Part shown: positions 26,500-34,694 of the stretch, in pieces
Layout: the number at the start of each line of letters is the position of its first letter
Numbering within the stretch: position 1 is the first letter of the stretch
Notes under the pieces: model-generated
The model's database searches: none
What the model was told of the DNA's origin: nothing
What the model saw: the letters and a program-made list of their open reading frames with translations, nothing else
Source of the DNA: Gemmobacter megaterium
GTDB taxonomy: Bacteria; Pseudomonadota; Alphaproteobacteria; Rhodobacterales; Rhodobacteraceae
DNA length: 64,000 bases
Assembly (NCBI RefSeq): GCF_900156815.1
Contig: NZ_FTOT01000002.1
Span: 434,001-498,000 of the forward strand
Direction: 5' to 3'
Translations under genes and position numbers: made by a program

Positions 26500-27222
26500 A
26501 TGTCGAGAGTTGCTTTGGTCACCGGGGGCTCGCGCGGCATTGGCGCGGCGATTTCCATTGCGCTGAAGAATGCGGGCCATACCGTGGCGGCCAACTATGC
26601 GGGCAACGACGAGGCAGCCGCCAAGTTCACCGCCGAAACCGGCATCAAGACCTACAAATGGAACGTCGCGGACTACGACGCCTCCAAGGCCGGGATCGCA
26701 CAGGTCGAGGCGGATCTCGGCCCGGTGGACATTGTGATCGCCAATGCGGGCATCACCCGCGACGCGCCCTTTCACAAGATGACGCCGGATCAGTGGAAGC
26801 AGGTGGTCGATACCAACCTGACCGGCGTGTTCAACACCGTGCACCCCGTCTGGCCAGGAATGCGCGACCGCAAGTTCGGCCGCATCGTGGTGATTTCCTC
26901 GATCAACGGGCAAAAGGGGCAGTTCGGCCAGGTCAACTACGCAGCCACCAAGGCGGGCGATCTTGGCATCGTGAAATCGCTGGCCCAGGAAGGTGCCCGC
27001 TTTGGCATCACCGCCAATGCCATCTGCCCCGGCTATATTGCGACGGAAATGGTGATGGCGGTGCCGGAAAAGGTGCGCGAGTCGATCATCGCTCAGATCC
27101 CGACCGGACGCCTGGGCGAACCCGAAGAAATCGCGCGCTGCGTGGCCTTCCTGGTGGCCGATGACGCGGCCTTCGTCAACGGCTCGACCATCAGCGCGAA
27201 TGGCGGCCAGTTCTTCGTCTGA
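26500..27222 (+). CDS. phaB: Acetoacetyl-CoA reductase
   Basis: A 240-residue short-chain dehydrogenase. Cofactor loop GGSRGIG is at 9-15, NAG at 82-84, and the catalytic set is S133/S134, Y147 and K151 (YAATKAG). It reduces acetoacetyl-CoA with NADPH to (R)-3-hydroxybutyryl-CoA. The ribosome site GCAGGAGGAATC lies just before the ATG. It is paired with phaA and closed by a strong hairpin. Confidence 0.93.
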   Translation: MSRVALVTGGSRGIGAAISIALKNAGHTVAANYAGNDEAAAKFTAETGIKTYKWNVADYDASKAGIAQVEADLGPVDIVIANAGITRDAPFHKMTPDQWKQVVDTNLTGVFNTVHPVWPGMRDRKFGRIVVISSINGQKGQFGQVNYAATKAGDLGIVKSLAQEGARFGITANAICPGYIATEMVMAVPEKVRESIIAQIPTGRLGEPEEIARCVAFLVADDAAFVNGSTISANGGQFFV

Positions 27223-27238
27223 GCCCCTCGACAGATGA

Positions 27239-27267
27239 CAAATGGCCGGGCCCAGCCCGGCCATTTG
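27239..27267 (+). terminator. Strong hairpin after phaB
   Basis: A perfect 12-bp stem (27239-27250 with 27256-27267, CAAATGGCCGGG against its complement) closes a 5-nt loop, 17 bp after the phaB stop. The stem's 3' arm ends in ATTTG, giving a short U stretch. A smaller hairpin CAAGGC-ATAA-GCCTTG follows at 27310-27325. Together these probably end the phaAB transcript. Confidence 0.65.
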
Positions 27268-27439
27268 CATGTCACGGCTTGCCGCGACCCTCAGTCTGCT
27301 GCACAGTTTCAAGGCATAAGCCTTGGGTCTGCCAAGAAATCAATCGCCCGACCGGCACGCCCAGACCGGGCATCGGCGGGACTTTGCCAATCGGGCCGCT
27401 GTCATGGCAGCGTCATCCCCGGATCAACAGGAGGTTTGC

Positions 27440-28447
27440 ATGTTCCACCGTGCCCTGACCGCAGCCGCCACCAGCCTGCTGCTGGCCAGCACCGCCATGG
27501 CCGAGACCGCGATCAACTTCGCGCTCGACTGGAAATTCGAAGGCCCCGCCGCGCCCTATTTCGCCGCCATCGACAACGGCCATTTTGCCGCCGAAGGGCT
27601 GAAAGTGGAGATCCAGGCCGGGCAAGGCTCGCTGGATGCCATTCCCAAGGTGGCGACCGGCGCCTTCCCGATGGGGTTCGCCGACATGAACTCGATCGCC
27701 AAGTTCCTTGACCAGAACCCCGGCGCCCCGGTTACGGCGGTGATGATGGTCTATGACAAGCCCCCCGCCGCAATGGTCGGGCGCAAGTCGCTGGGCATCT
27801 CCGAGATCAAGGACATCGAAGGCAAGGTGCTGGGCGCCCCGCCGCCCGACGGGGCATGGTCGCAGTTCCCCGTCTTTGCCAAGGAAACCGGCCTTGACAT
27901 GAGCAAGGTCACGGTGGAACCGCTGGGCTTCCCGACCCGCGAGCCGATGCTGGCCGAGGGCAAGGTCGCGGCCGTCACCGGATTCTCGTTCTCGGTCGTG
28001 CTGAACCTGACCCGGCTGGGCGTAGCGGAAGACGACATCTCGGTCTTTACGATGGCCGACCACGGCGTCGACTACTATGGAAACGCCGTGATCGTGAACA
28101 CCGACTTTGCCAAAGCCAACCCCGAAGCGGTGACAGGCTTTATCCGCGCCCTGGCAAAGGGGTGGAAAGATGCTGCGACCGAACCGGAAAAGGCGGTTGG
28201 CCAGATGATCAGCCGCACCCCGGCCTCGGATGTGGCGCTGGAAACCCGGCGTTTGCAAATGGCGTTGGAGGGAACGGTGCTGACCGACTGGGTCAAGGCG
28301 AATGGCATGGGCAATGTCGACCCGGCGCGCTATGCCCGCTCGATCGAACAGCTCAAGGAAATCTACGAGTTCAAGAATGCGCCGACGCCGGATCTCTATT
28401 TCACCGATGCCTATCTGCCGACCGATGGCAGCCTGACATTCGAATGA
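27440..28447 (+). CDS. ABC transporter substrate-binding protein, NMT1/TauA type
   Basis: A 335-residue periplasmic protein with signal peptide MFHRALTAAATSLLLASTAMA, cleaved near residue 21. The mature start INFALDWKFEGPAAPYFAAI is typical of NMT1/THI5-like binding proteins, which bind nitrate, sulfonates, taurine, pyrimidines or riboflavin-like ligands. AGGAGG stands 7 nt before the ATG. It heads a three-gene importer operon. No thiamine or riboflavin riboswitch is seen upstream, so the ligand is open. Confidence 0.85.
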   Translation: MFHRALTAAATSLLLASTAMAETAINFALDWKFEGPAAPYFAAIDNGHFAAEGLKVEIQAGQGSLDAIPKVATGAFPMGFADMNSIAKFLDQNPGAPVTAVMMVYDKPPAAMVGRKSLGISEIKDIEGKVLGAPPPDGAWSQFPVFAKETGLDMSKVTVEPLGFPTREPMLAEGKVAAVTGFSFSVVLNLTRLGVAEDDISVFTMADHGVDYYGNAVIVNTDFAKANPEAVTGFIRALAKGWKDAATEPEKAVGQMISRTPASDVALETRRLQMALEGTVLTDWVKANGMGNVDPARYARSIEQLKEIYEFKNAPTPDLYFTDAYLPTDGSLTFE

Positions 28448-28493
28448 TCCGGTCGGCCCCCCTGTTGGGGGGCCGCACCGCCTGGGGGACCGG

Positions 28494-29282
28494 ATGGCCG
28501 ATCTTGTGGAAATCAAGGGCGTGACGCACGCCTACCGCACCAAGGCAGGCCCGCTGCCGGTGCTGAATGACTTGACGATTTCGATCCCTGAGGGCGAATT
28601 CTGCGCTGTCGTAGGGCCGTCTGGTTGTGGAAAATCGACATTGACCCGGCTGATCGCCGGTCTGATGAAACCCGACAGCGGCGAAGTCTGGTTGCATGGC
28701 GAACGGGTGAAATCCCCGCGCAAGACAGTGGGGATGGCGTTCCAGAACCCTGTCATGCTGGAATGGCGCACAATTCTGGAAAACGTCATGCTGCCCTTGG
28801 AGATCGTGGCGCCGTCGATGCCCCGCGCCAGGCGCGAAGAGCGTGCGCGCCAACTGCTGGCGCTGGTTGGCCTGTCGGGGTTCGAGGGCAAGCGGCCCAG
28901 CCAGTTGTCCGGCGGGATGCGCCAGCGCGCCAGCCTGTGCCGTGCCATCGTGCACAAGCCCGAAGTGCTGATCATGGACGAACCCTTCGGCGCGCTGGAT
29001 GCCTTCACCCGCGAAGATTTGTGGCAGCTGATGCACCGCCTGCGCGCCGAGGAGCCATTCACCGCGCTGCTTATCACCCATGATCTGCGCGAAAGCGTCT
29101 ATCTGGCCGACGAGGTCATCGTTCTGTCGGATCGCCCGGCCCGCGTGCAATACCGCATGAGGATCGACACCCCCTCACCGCGACCCATAGAAATGCTCTA
29201 CGAACCCGACAGCGTGGCCCGGCTTGCCATCCTGCGCGAGCAGATCGAGATTGCCCAAGGCCGCAGCGGGGGGGCGCATTGA
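28494..29282 (+). CDS. ABC transporter ATP-binding protein, SsuB/TauB type
   Basis: A 262-residue ATPase. Walker A GPSGCGKST is near 42-50, the Q-loop is AFQNPVML, the signature LSGGMRQRASLCRA, Walker B IMDEPFGALD and the H-loop LITHDLRES. It energises the importer whose binding protein precedes it and permease follows it. Stop and next start share one base (TGATG). Confidence 0.92.
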   Translation: MADLVEIKGVTHAYRTKAGPLPVLNDLTISIPEGEFCAVVGPSGCGKSTLTRLIAGLMKPDSGEVWLHGERVKSPRKTVGMAFQNPVMLEWRTILENVMLPLEIVAPSMPRARREERARQLLALVGLSGFEGKRPSQLSGGMRQRASLCRAIVHKPEVLIMDEPFGALDAFTREDLWQLMHRLRAEEPFTALLITHDLRESVYLADEVIVLSDRPARVQYRMRIDTPSPRPIEMLYEPDSVARLAILREQIEIAQGRSGGAH

Positions 29283-30046
29283 TGGAGTTTCTGCGCAAAG
29301 CCGCACCACCCCTTATCGCCATTGCCCTGATCCTGGCGTTCTGGGAATGGCTGGTCTGGTTCAAGGGTTGGCCGACGTACAAGATGGCGGCGCCATCCGA
29401 CCTGTGGCCGGCTTTCTGGAAATACCGCACCCTGTTCGTGAAAATGGGCTGGGAAACGCTATGGCGCACGGTGGTGGGTCTGGGCGTGGCAGTGGTGTTC
29501 GGCACACTGCTGGGCATGATCATGGGCTTTTCACGGCTGATGCGCGATGCGTTGTATCCCGTGCTGGTGGGTTTCAACGCGATCCCCAAGGCGACGGTGG
29601 TGCCGGTGATCGCCCTGATCTTCATCGGTCAGCATGATTTCAACACCATCCTGATCGCCTTCATGATCTCGTTCTTCCCCATCGCTGTATCGGTGTCCAT
29701 CGGGCTGTCCACGCTGGAGCCTGAATACCGTGACATTCTGCGCGCCTTGGGGGCCAGCCGGCTGACGATCTTCTGGAAGATCGCGCTGCCAAAAACGCTT
29801 CCCGAGTTTTTCGGCGCGCTGAAAGTGGCTGTGACGCTGGCCTTCATCGGCACAAACCTGATGGAGATCGTCGAGCCGCATGGCCGTGGCCTGGGTGCAT
29901 TGTTCGACAGCGGCAAGATCAATGCGGATTATCCGCTGATGTTCGCCGTTCTGTTCGCACTCGCCTTTCTGGGGATCGTGCTGTTCTACTTCGTGGTGCT
30001 GCTGGAACGGATCTTCGCTGGCTGGGCGGATCGCTCTGCAAGCTGA
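29282..30046 (+). CDS. ABC transporter permease, SsuC/TauC type
   Basis: A 254-residue inner-membrane permease with about six hydrophobic segments and the coupling loop EYRDILRALGASRLTIFWKIALPKTLPE (near 148-175). A TTG just before it would add one residue; the ATG at 29282, overlapping the ATPase stop, is preferred. Last gene of the importer operon, followed by a long convergent terminator. Confidence 0.92.
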   Translation: MEFLRKAAPPLIAIALILAFWEWLVWFKGWPTYKMAAPSDLWPAFWKYRTLFVKMGWETLWRTVVGLGVAVVFGTLLGMIMGFSRLMRDALYPVLVGFNAIPKATVVPVIALIFIGQHDFNTILIAFMISFFPIAVSVSIGLSTLEPEYRDILRALGASRLTIFWKIALPKTLPEFFGALKVAVTLAFIGTNLMEIVEPHGRGLGALFDSGKINADYPLMFAVLFALAFLGIVLFYFVVLLERIFAGWADRSAS

Positions 30047-30061
30047 ACTGCCCTCGGGCAG

Positions 30062-30100
30062 CCTCTGTTCGGATGGGCAATCAGCCCTTCCGAACAGAGG
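30062..30100. terminator. Bidirectional terminator between importer operon and gshA
   Basis: Outer arms CCTCTGTTCGGA (30062-30073) and TCCGAACAGAGG (30089-30100) pair over 12 bp. One T-T mismatch follows, then inner GGGC/GCCC adds 4 bp around AATCA. The structure sits in the 74 bp between two convergent genes and can end both transcripts. It is the longest perfect hairpin I noticed in the window. Confidence 0.75.
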
Positions 30101-30120
30101 AGACGGGACAGGGCCCCCGA

Positions 30121-31467
30121 TCAGAAGCTTGCGGCGGGATACACCTGCGCAAGGTCGTGGTCCCAGGCACCGTTCCAGGCCGCAAGCAGATCGTCGGCCT
30201 GGGTGCGTCCGGTGGCGGCGTGCAGATCCAGCGGTTCCAGAAAGCGCGCCTCGTCCTTGCCGCGCGCTGCAAGCCCGGACCGGGACAGTTTCAGCACCTC
30301 ACGGGCCAGATCCAGCATGACGACACCATCGGCTTCGGCCCCAAGCGCGCGCTCCGAGGCTGCGACACGCAGCGACTGCCGGGTTTCTGCGCTCCATCCC
30401 TTGACCAGATCCCAGGCGGCATCAAGCGCGCCCGCGTCATACATCAGCCCGGTCCAGAAGGCGGGCAGCGCCAGAAGATGCGCGCGGCTACCCGCATCTG
30501 CGCCGCGCATTTCCATGTATTTCTTGATGCGCGCCTCGGGAAAGACGGTCGTCAGGTGATCTGCCCAGTCCGAAAGGGTCGGAATTTCACCTGGCAGCGC
30601 GGGCAGCCGGCCGGCAAGAAAATCCCGGAAGGACTGACCGCGCGCGTCCAGATACCTGCCGTCGCGGTAGACGAAGTACATCGGAACATCCAGAACCCAG
30701 TCGGCGTAGCGTTCGAAGCCAAAACCCTCCTCGAAGGCAAAGGGCAGCATTCCGGTGCGGGAATCGTCCAGACCACGCCAGATGCGGCTGCGCCAGCTGC
30801 GATGGCCATTCGGCTTGCCCTCAAAGAACGGCGACGATGCAAAGAGCGCCGTGGCGACAGGTTGCAGCGCAATGGCAACGCGCAGCTTTTTCACCATGTC
30901 GGCTTCGGACGCGAAATCCAGATTCACCTGCACGGTGCAGGTGCGGTACATCATCTGCGTGCCGTGGGTTCCGACACGCCCCATGTAGTCGGTCATCAAC
31001 CGATAGCGCCCCTTGGGCATCACCGGCATATCCTCGTGGCGCCATTCCGGCGCAGCACCCATGCCCATGAAGCGCACGCCCAGAGGCTCGGCAATGGACG
31101 CGACTTCGGCCAGATGGGTATCAAGTTCTGCCTGAGTCTGGTGAATATCAACCAGAGGCGCCCCGGAAAGTTCCAACTGCCCGCCCGGTTCCAGAGAAAC
31201 ATTCGCGCCATCGCGGGTCAGGCCGATCAGCGCATCGCCCTCGCGCACTTCGGTCCAGCCAAAGCGGTCACGCAGACCTTCCAGCACGGCGCGAACCGAG
31301 GCCACACCGTCGTAGGGCAGGGGTTGGCGGGTCGAGGTCAGCCAGCCGAACTTTTCATGCTCGGTGCCGATGCGCCACTGATCGGCGGGCTTGCAGCCCG
31401 ACGCCAGGTATTCGATCAACTGCCCCGGATGTTCGATCGGCCCGCCGCCGGACTGGGGAATGGACAT
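30121..31467 (-). CDS. gshA: Glutamate-cysteine ligase, plant/proteobacterial type
   Basis: A 448-residue enzyme making gamma-glutamylcysteine, the first step to glutathione. It belongs to the class found in plants and alphaproteobacteria, shown by IGTEHEKFGW near 33-42, LEPGGQLELSG near 93-103, and the central segment with YMGRVGTHGTQMMYRTCTVQVNLD. Length is normal. It is the last of a leftward group with a small membrane protein, a GNAT protein and rsmE. Confidence 0.93.
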   Translation of the reverse strand: MSIPQSGGGPIEHPGQLIEYLASGCKPADQWRIGTEHEKFGWLTSTRQPLPYDGVASVRAVLEGLRDRFGWTEVREGDALIGLTRDGANVSLEPGGQLELSGAPLVDIHQTQAELDTHLAEVASIAEPLGVRFMGMGAAPEWRHEDMPVMPKGRYRLMTDYMGRVGTHGTQMMYRTCTVQVNLDFASEADMVKKLRVAIALQPVATALFASSPFFEGKPNGHRSWRSRIWRGLDDSRTGMLPFAFEEGFGFERYADWVLDVPMYFVYRDGRYLDARGQSFRDFLAGRLPALPGEIPTLSDWADHLTTVFPEARIKKYMEMRGADAGSRAHLLALPAFWTGLMYDAGALDAAWDLVKGWSAETRQSLRVAASERALGAEADGVVMLDLAREVLKLSRSGLAARGKDEARFLEPLDLHAATGRTQADDLLAAWNGAWDHDLAQVYPAASF

Positions 31468-31528
31468 TGGGGGCAGCTCCGATTTTCTGGTTTACGGTGG
31501 GCAGAGGTGGCGCCAAGGCGGCGCCGAG

Positions 31529-32053
31529 TCAAGCCCGCGGAAAGCGAAGAATGCGCGACGGCGCGTGCTGCCATATCATCGGCGTATCGGCGGGGCTTTC
31601 CAACGCGGCCAGCAGGCGGCGCCCTTCGATCCCCGGCAGGGTGGTCAGCGCGTCGAACAACTGCTCGGCCCCCTGTGCATCCACCGGCACCAGAAGCAGT
31701 TGCCCGTCGGTCTGGCGCAGGCGCCAGACGCGCAGCCCCTGCACCGTGACCAGCCCCAGATCCGCCAGATCGGCAACCGAAACAAAACCGCCGACACCAG
31801 GTCCGAACCACGCGATCTGGCCTTCGTCCACCTCGACCACGCCCGGTCCCAGAGACGAAGGCGCAAAGCGCAGACGCTGGAGCGCCGCGACCAGCAGCCC
31901 CCCGCCGATCAGCGCAACCGCGCCGCCCAGCCCGGCCAGCACCCAGCCGCCGCGCGTGGCAATCCACAAGCCCAGCGCCAACGTGACTGCGGCCGCAATA
32001 GCCTCGCGTCCACGCAGCAGGCGCCGGGCAACTTCGGGGCGGATCAGGCTCAT
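31529..32053 (-). CDS. Small membrane protein with PH-like domain, function unknown
   Basis: A 174-residue protein with two adjacent hydrophobic helices (about 22-60) and a C-terminal beta-rich half (about 65-174: IAWFGP, VSVADLADLGLV, DGQLLLVPVDAQGAEQLFDALTTLPGIEGR) resembling bacterial PH-type domains seen in rhodobacterial proteins of unknown role. The start at 32053 has AAGGAG 8 nt upstream. It lies between gshA and a GNAT gene. I cannot assign a function. Confidence 0.75.
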   Translation of the reverse strand: MSLIRPEVARRLLRGREAIAAAVTLALGLWIATRGGWVLAGLGGAVALIGGGLLVAALQRLRFAPSSLGPGVVEVDEGQIAWFGPGVGGFVSVADLADLGLVTVQGLRVWRLRQTDGQLLLVPVDAQGAEQLFDALTTLPGIEGRRLLAALESPADTPMIWQHAPSRILRFPRA

Positions 32054-32102
32054 GTGCGACGCTCCTTGCCGGGCCGGGCCGCGCGCCACGGGACGGGACC
32101 GT

Positions 32103-32939
32103 TCATCCTGCGGCCTCGCCAATCACAGCGGGCGGTCGCCACAGCGCCATGCGATACCGGCCAATGCGGGCAAAGCCGATACGCAGATACGCCCGCGCTG
32201 CGGCATCGGAGGCCGCGAACAACAGGGCGCGGGTTGCGCCCGCGCGGCGGCGCTCTGCCAGCAGCGCGGCCACGACCTGCCCTGCGAAGCCCTGCCCCCG
32301 CAACTGCGGCGGGGTATAGACCCCGCCCACCTGCACCGCATCGCCCGCTGCGGCATTGATCCCTGCCATGGCGACGGGCTGGCCATCGCGCAGCAACAGG
32401 CGGACAGGGCCGCCCTGAATGGCGTCCCGCGCCCGTTCAGCCGCGCCAGAGGTCACTCCGGTCTGCGTTTCCTGCATATAGGCGGCGAACCAGCCGGTCA
32501 GCAGCGCAAGCTCCGACCGATCCGGCGGGCGGATCGTCGCCGCCACCGGAGGAAGGCGGCAGAGATCAAGCGTGAACAGCGGCTCGACCGTGTCGAGCTG
32601 CGGCGCGGGCATCACCGCCTCCAGAAATGTGGCGACCTGAGCATCGTCGCCGGTCATGCCTGCTGCGGTACGCCCGCCCAGCAATCGGGCCATCGCGCGG
32701 GCCTGCACCGGCGCAAGCTGCGGCGCCTGACACATCAGAAAGCCGTTGTTGGACAATCCCAGAACGGCACGGACCACCCCGTCCTGTTCGTCCAGCACAA
32801 AGCGGGTTGCATGAGGATGGGTGCTGGCGGCAAGCCCTTGCGATTCAAGATTGCCGTACAGGAACATCGAGGTTTCCAGATGGCGCGACAGAAACCCTGT
32901 CAGCGCGGCCTCGTCTCCCGGTGCGGCAAGCCTGATCAT
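32103..32939 (-). CDS. GNAT-family acetyltransferase with N-terminal extension
   Basis: A 278-residue protein whose C-terminal 130 residues form a GNAT domain (VYTPPQLRGQGFAGQVVAALL is the acetyl-CoA loop; RAYLRIGFARIGRY the last strand). The N-terminal half (MIRLAAPGDEAALTGFLSRH...) looks like a second, degenerate GNAT-type domain. The ATG at 32939 overlaps the rsmE stop (ATGA). A much longer in-frame extension upstream is antisense noise over rsmE. Substrate unknown. Confidence 0.82.
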   Translation of the reverse strand: MIRLAAPGDEAALTGFLSRHLETSMFLYGNLESQGLAASTHPHATRFVLDEQDGVVRAVLGLSNNGFLMCQAPQLAPVQARAMARLLGGRTAAGMTGDDAQVATFLEAVMPAPQLDTVEPLFTLDLCRLPPVAATIRPPDRSELALLTGWFAAYMQETQTGVTSGAAERARDAIQGGPVRLLLRDGQPVAMAGINAAAGDAVQVGGVYTPPQLRGQGFAGQVVAALLAERRRAGATRALLFAASDAAARAYLRIGFARIGRYRMALWRPPAVIGEAAG

Positions 32940-33658
32940 CCCCAATCCCCAAGGTCTGCCTGCCACAGGGCCAGCGCCGCAACCGCCGCCGTATCGGCCC
33001 GCAGGATGCGTGGCCCCAGCGACAACGCATGAACAAAGGGCAGCGCCCGCAGCCGCCGCTGTTCCGCAGCAGAAAAGCCGCCTTCCGGCCCGATCAACAC
33101 AGCCCAGGGGCCGCGCGGCAGCCCGGCAAGCGAGCGGGACTGGCCCACCATCGACTCGTCGCACCACAGCAGATTGCGGTCGGCAGGCCAGACGGCCAGC
33201 ACCTTGGACAGCGGTTGCAGATCCTCCACCACCGGAACGAAGGTGCCGCCGCATTGTTCGGTCGCCTCGACAGCATGGGCTTGCAGGCGATCCTGCCGAA
33301 TGCGTTCGGCATTGGTGTATTCCGTCATCACCGGCATGATGCGGGCGGCCCCCAACTCGGTGGCCTTTTCGACGATGAAATCGGTGCGCGCCTTCTTGAT
33401 CGGGGCGAACATCAACCAAAGGTCGGGCGGCATCAGCACAGGGCGTGTCCGGGATTCGGCCACAAGTTCGCCGCCACGCTTCGATGCGGCCGTGACCCGC
33501 GCCACCCATTCGCCATCGCGCCCGTTGAACACCAGAAGTGTCGCCCCCACCTCCAGCCGCATCACGGCAAAGAGATAGTTGGACTGGTCCCGATCCAGTT
33601 GGAGCGGTTGCCCAGAGGCAAGCGGCTGGTCTAGATGAAGGCGTATCTTGGGTGTCAT
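32936..33658 (-). CDS. rsmE: 16S rRNA m3U1498 methyltransferase
   Basis: A 240-residue SPOUT methyltransferase. The trefoil-knot SAM site is visible as LIGPEGGFSAAE and LSLGPRILRADTA near the C-terminus, and the N-terminal PUA-like domain as QSNYLFAVMRLEVG. It methylates N3 of U1498 in the 30S subunit. The start at 33658 is divergent from ubiA, 12 bp apart. The 3' end overlaps the GNAT gene. Confidence 0.93.
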   Translation of the reverse strand: MTPKIRLHLDQPLASGQPLQLDRDQSNYLFAVMRLEVGATLLVFNGRDGEWVARVTAASKRGGELVAESRTRPVLMPPDLWLMFAPIKKARTDFIVEKATELGAARIMPVMTEYTNAERIRQDRLQAHAVEATEQCGGTFVPVVEDLQPLSKVLAVWPADRNLLWCDESMVGQSRSLAGLPRGPWAVLIGPEGGFSAAEQRRLRALPFVHALSLGPRILRADTAAVAALALWQADLGDWG

Positions 33659-33670
33659 GGGAACAGGTGT

Positions 33671-34639
33671 ATGACCGACGCGCCACGAATGCCAGAGCCT
33701 GCGGGCCAGGTGGCCGACGCCGTTGCCGGCAACTGGGTGGACCGCTGGGCCCCCGTCGGCGCCCGGCCCTATCTGCGCCTGTCGCGGGCGGATCGGCCGA
33801 TTGGCACCTGGCTGCTGCTGCTGCCCTGCTGGTGGGGCGTGGCATTGGCCGCTGCGGCAGACAGTCCCGGCTGGTGGGACTTGTGGGTCGGGGTCGCCTG
33901 TGGACTTGGCGCGTTTCTGATGCGTGGTGCAGGCTGCACCTGGAACGACATCACGGACCGAGACTTTGACGCAGCCGTCGCCCGCACACGCTCGCGTCCC
34001 ATTCCATCGGGCCAGGTGACGGCGCGGCAGGCCGCCGGCTGGATGGTTGCACAGGCATTGATCGCCTTTGGCGTGCTGCTGACCTTTCCGCCGCTGGCGA
34101 TCTGGCTGGGGGTCGGGTCGCTGGCCCTGGTGGCCGTGTATCCTTTTGCCAAGCGATTCACCTGGTGGCCCCAGGTCTTTCTGGGGCTGGCGTTCAACTG
34201 GGGCGCGTTGCTTGCCTGGGCCGCGCATGACGGAACACTTGCCTGGCCCGCGCTGGTCCTGTGGCTGTCCGGGATCGCCTGGACCCTGTTCTACGACACC
34301 ATCTATGCCCATCAGGACAAGGAAGACGATGCGCTAATCGGGGTCAAATCCACCGCGCGGCTGTTTGGCACGCATACGCTGGCCTGGCTCAAGGGGTTCA
34401 TGGCCATCGCGGTGCTGCTGCTGACGCTGGCCGTCCTGCTGGCGCTGCTGGGGGGCGATGCGGGCGGACTGGCGGTGCTGATCGCCCTGGCGGGGATCTG
34501 GGCCTTTGCGGCGCATCTGGGCTGGCAGTTGACGCAACTGAACATCGACGACCCGGCGAACTGCCTCAAACTGTTCCGTGCCAACCGGGATGCCGGCCTG
34601 ATCGTTGCGCTGTTTCTTGCCGGTGCGGCACTGGCGTGA
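33671..34639 (+). CDS. ubiA: 4-hydroxybenzoate polyprenyltransferase
   Basis: A 322-residue integral membrane prenyltransferase of ubiquinone synthesis. Both aspartate-rich motifs are present: NDITDRDFD (92-100) and YAHQDKEDD in the second half. RSRPIPSG follows the first. About eight to nine hydrophobic helices. ATG 33671 is used; an upstream ATG at 33635 would overlap the start of rsmE. Confidence 0.92.
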   Translation: MTDAPRMPEPAGQVADAVAGNWVDRWAPVGARPYLRLSRADRPIGTWLLLLPCWWGVALAAAADSPGWWDLWVGVACGLGAFLMRGAGCTWNDITDRDFDAAVARTRSRPIPSGQVTARQAAGWMVAQALIAFGVLLTFPPLAIWLGVGSLALVAVYPFAKRFTWWPQVFLGLAFNWGALLAWAAHDGTLAWPALVLWLSGIAWTLFYDTIYAHQDKEDDALIGVKSTARLFGTHTLAWLKGFMAIAVLLLTLAVLLALLGGDAGGLAVLIALAGIWAFAAHLGWQLTQLNIDDPANCLKLFRANRDAGLIVALFLAGAALA

Positions 34640-34694
34640 TTGAACTGCACCCCCCTGCGACGTACCTGTGGGCCCCAACCACGCGGAATCGCCT

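Noticed and set aside
27268-27439. TPP or FMN riboswitch upstream of the NMT1-type binding protein
   Set aside because: No conserved riboswitch core was recognised; only a small 6-bp hairpin is present.
32103-33845. 580-codon minus-strand frame as one fused gene
   Set aside because: The GNAT protein starts at 32939. The upstream part overlaps rsmE in another frame and runs into ubiA, and has no domain.
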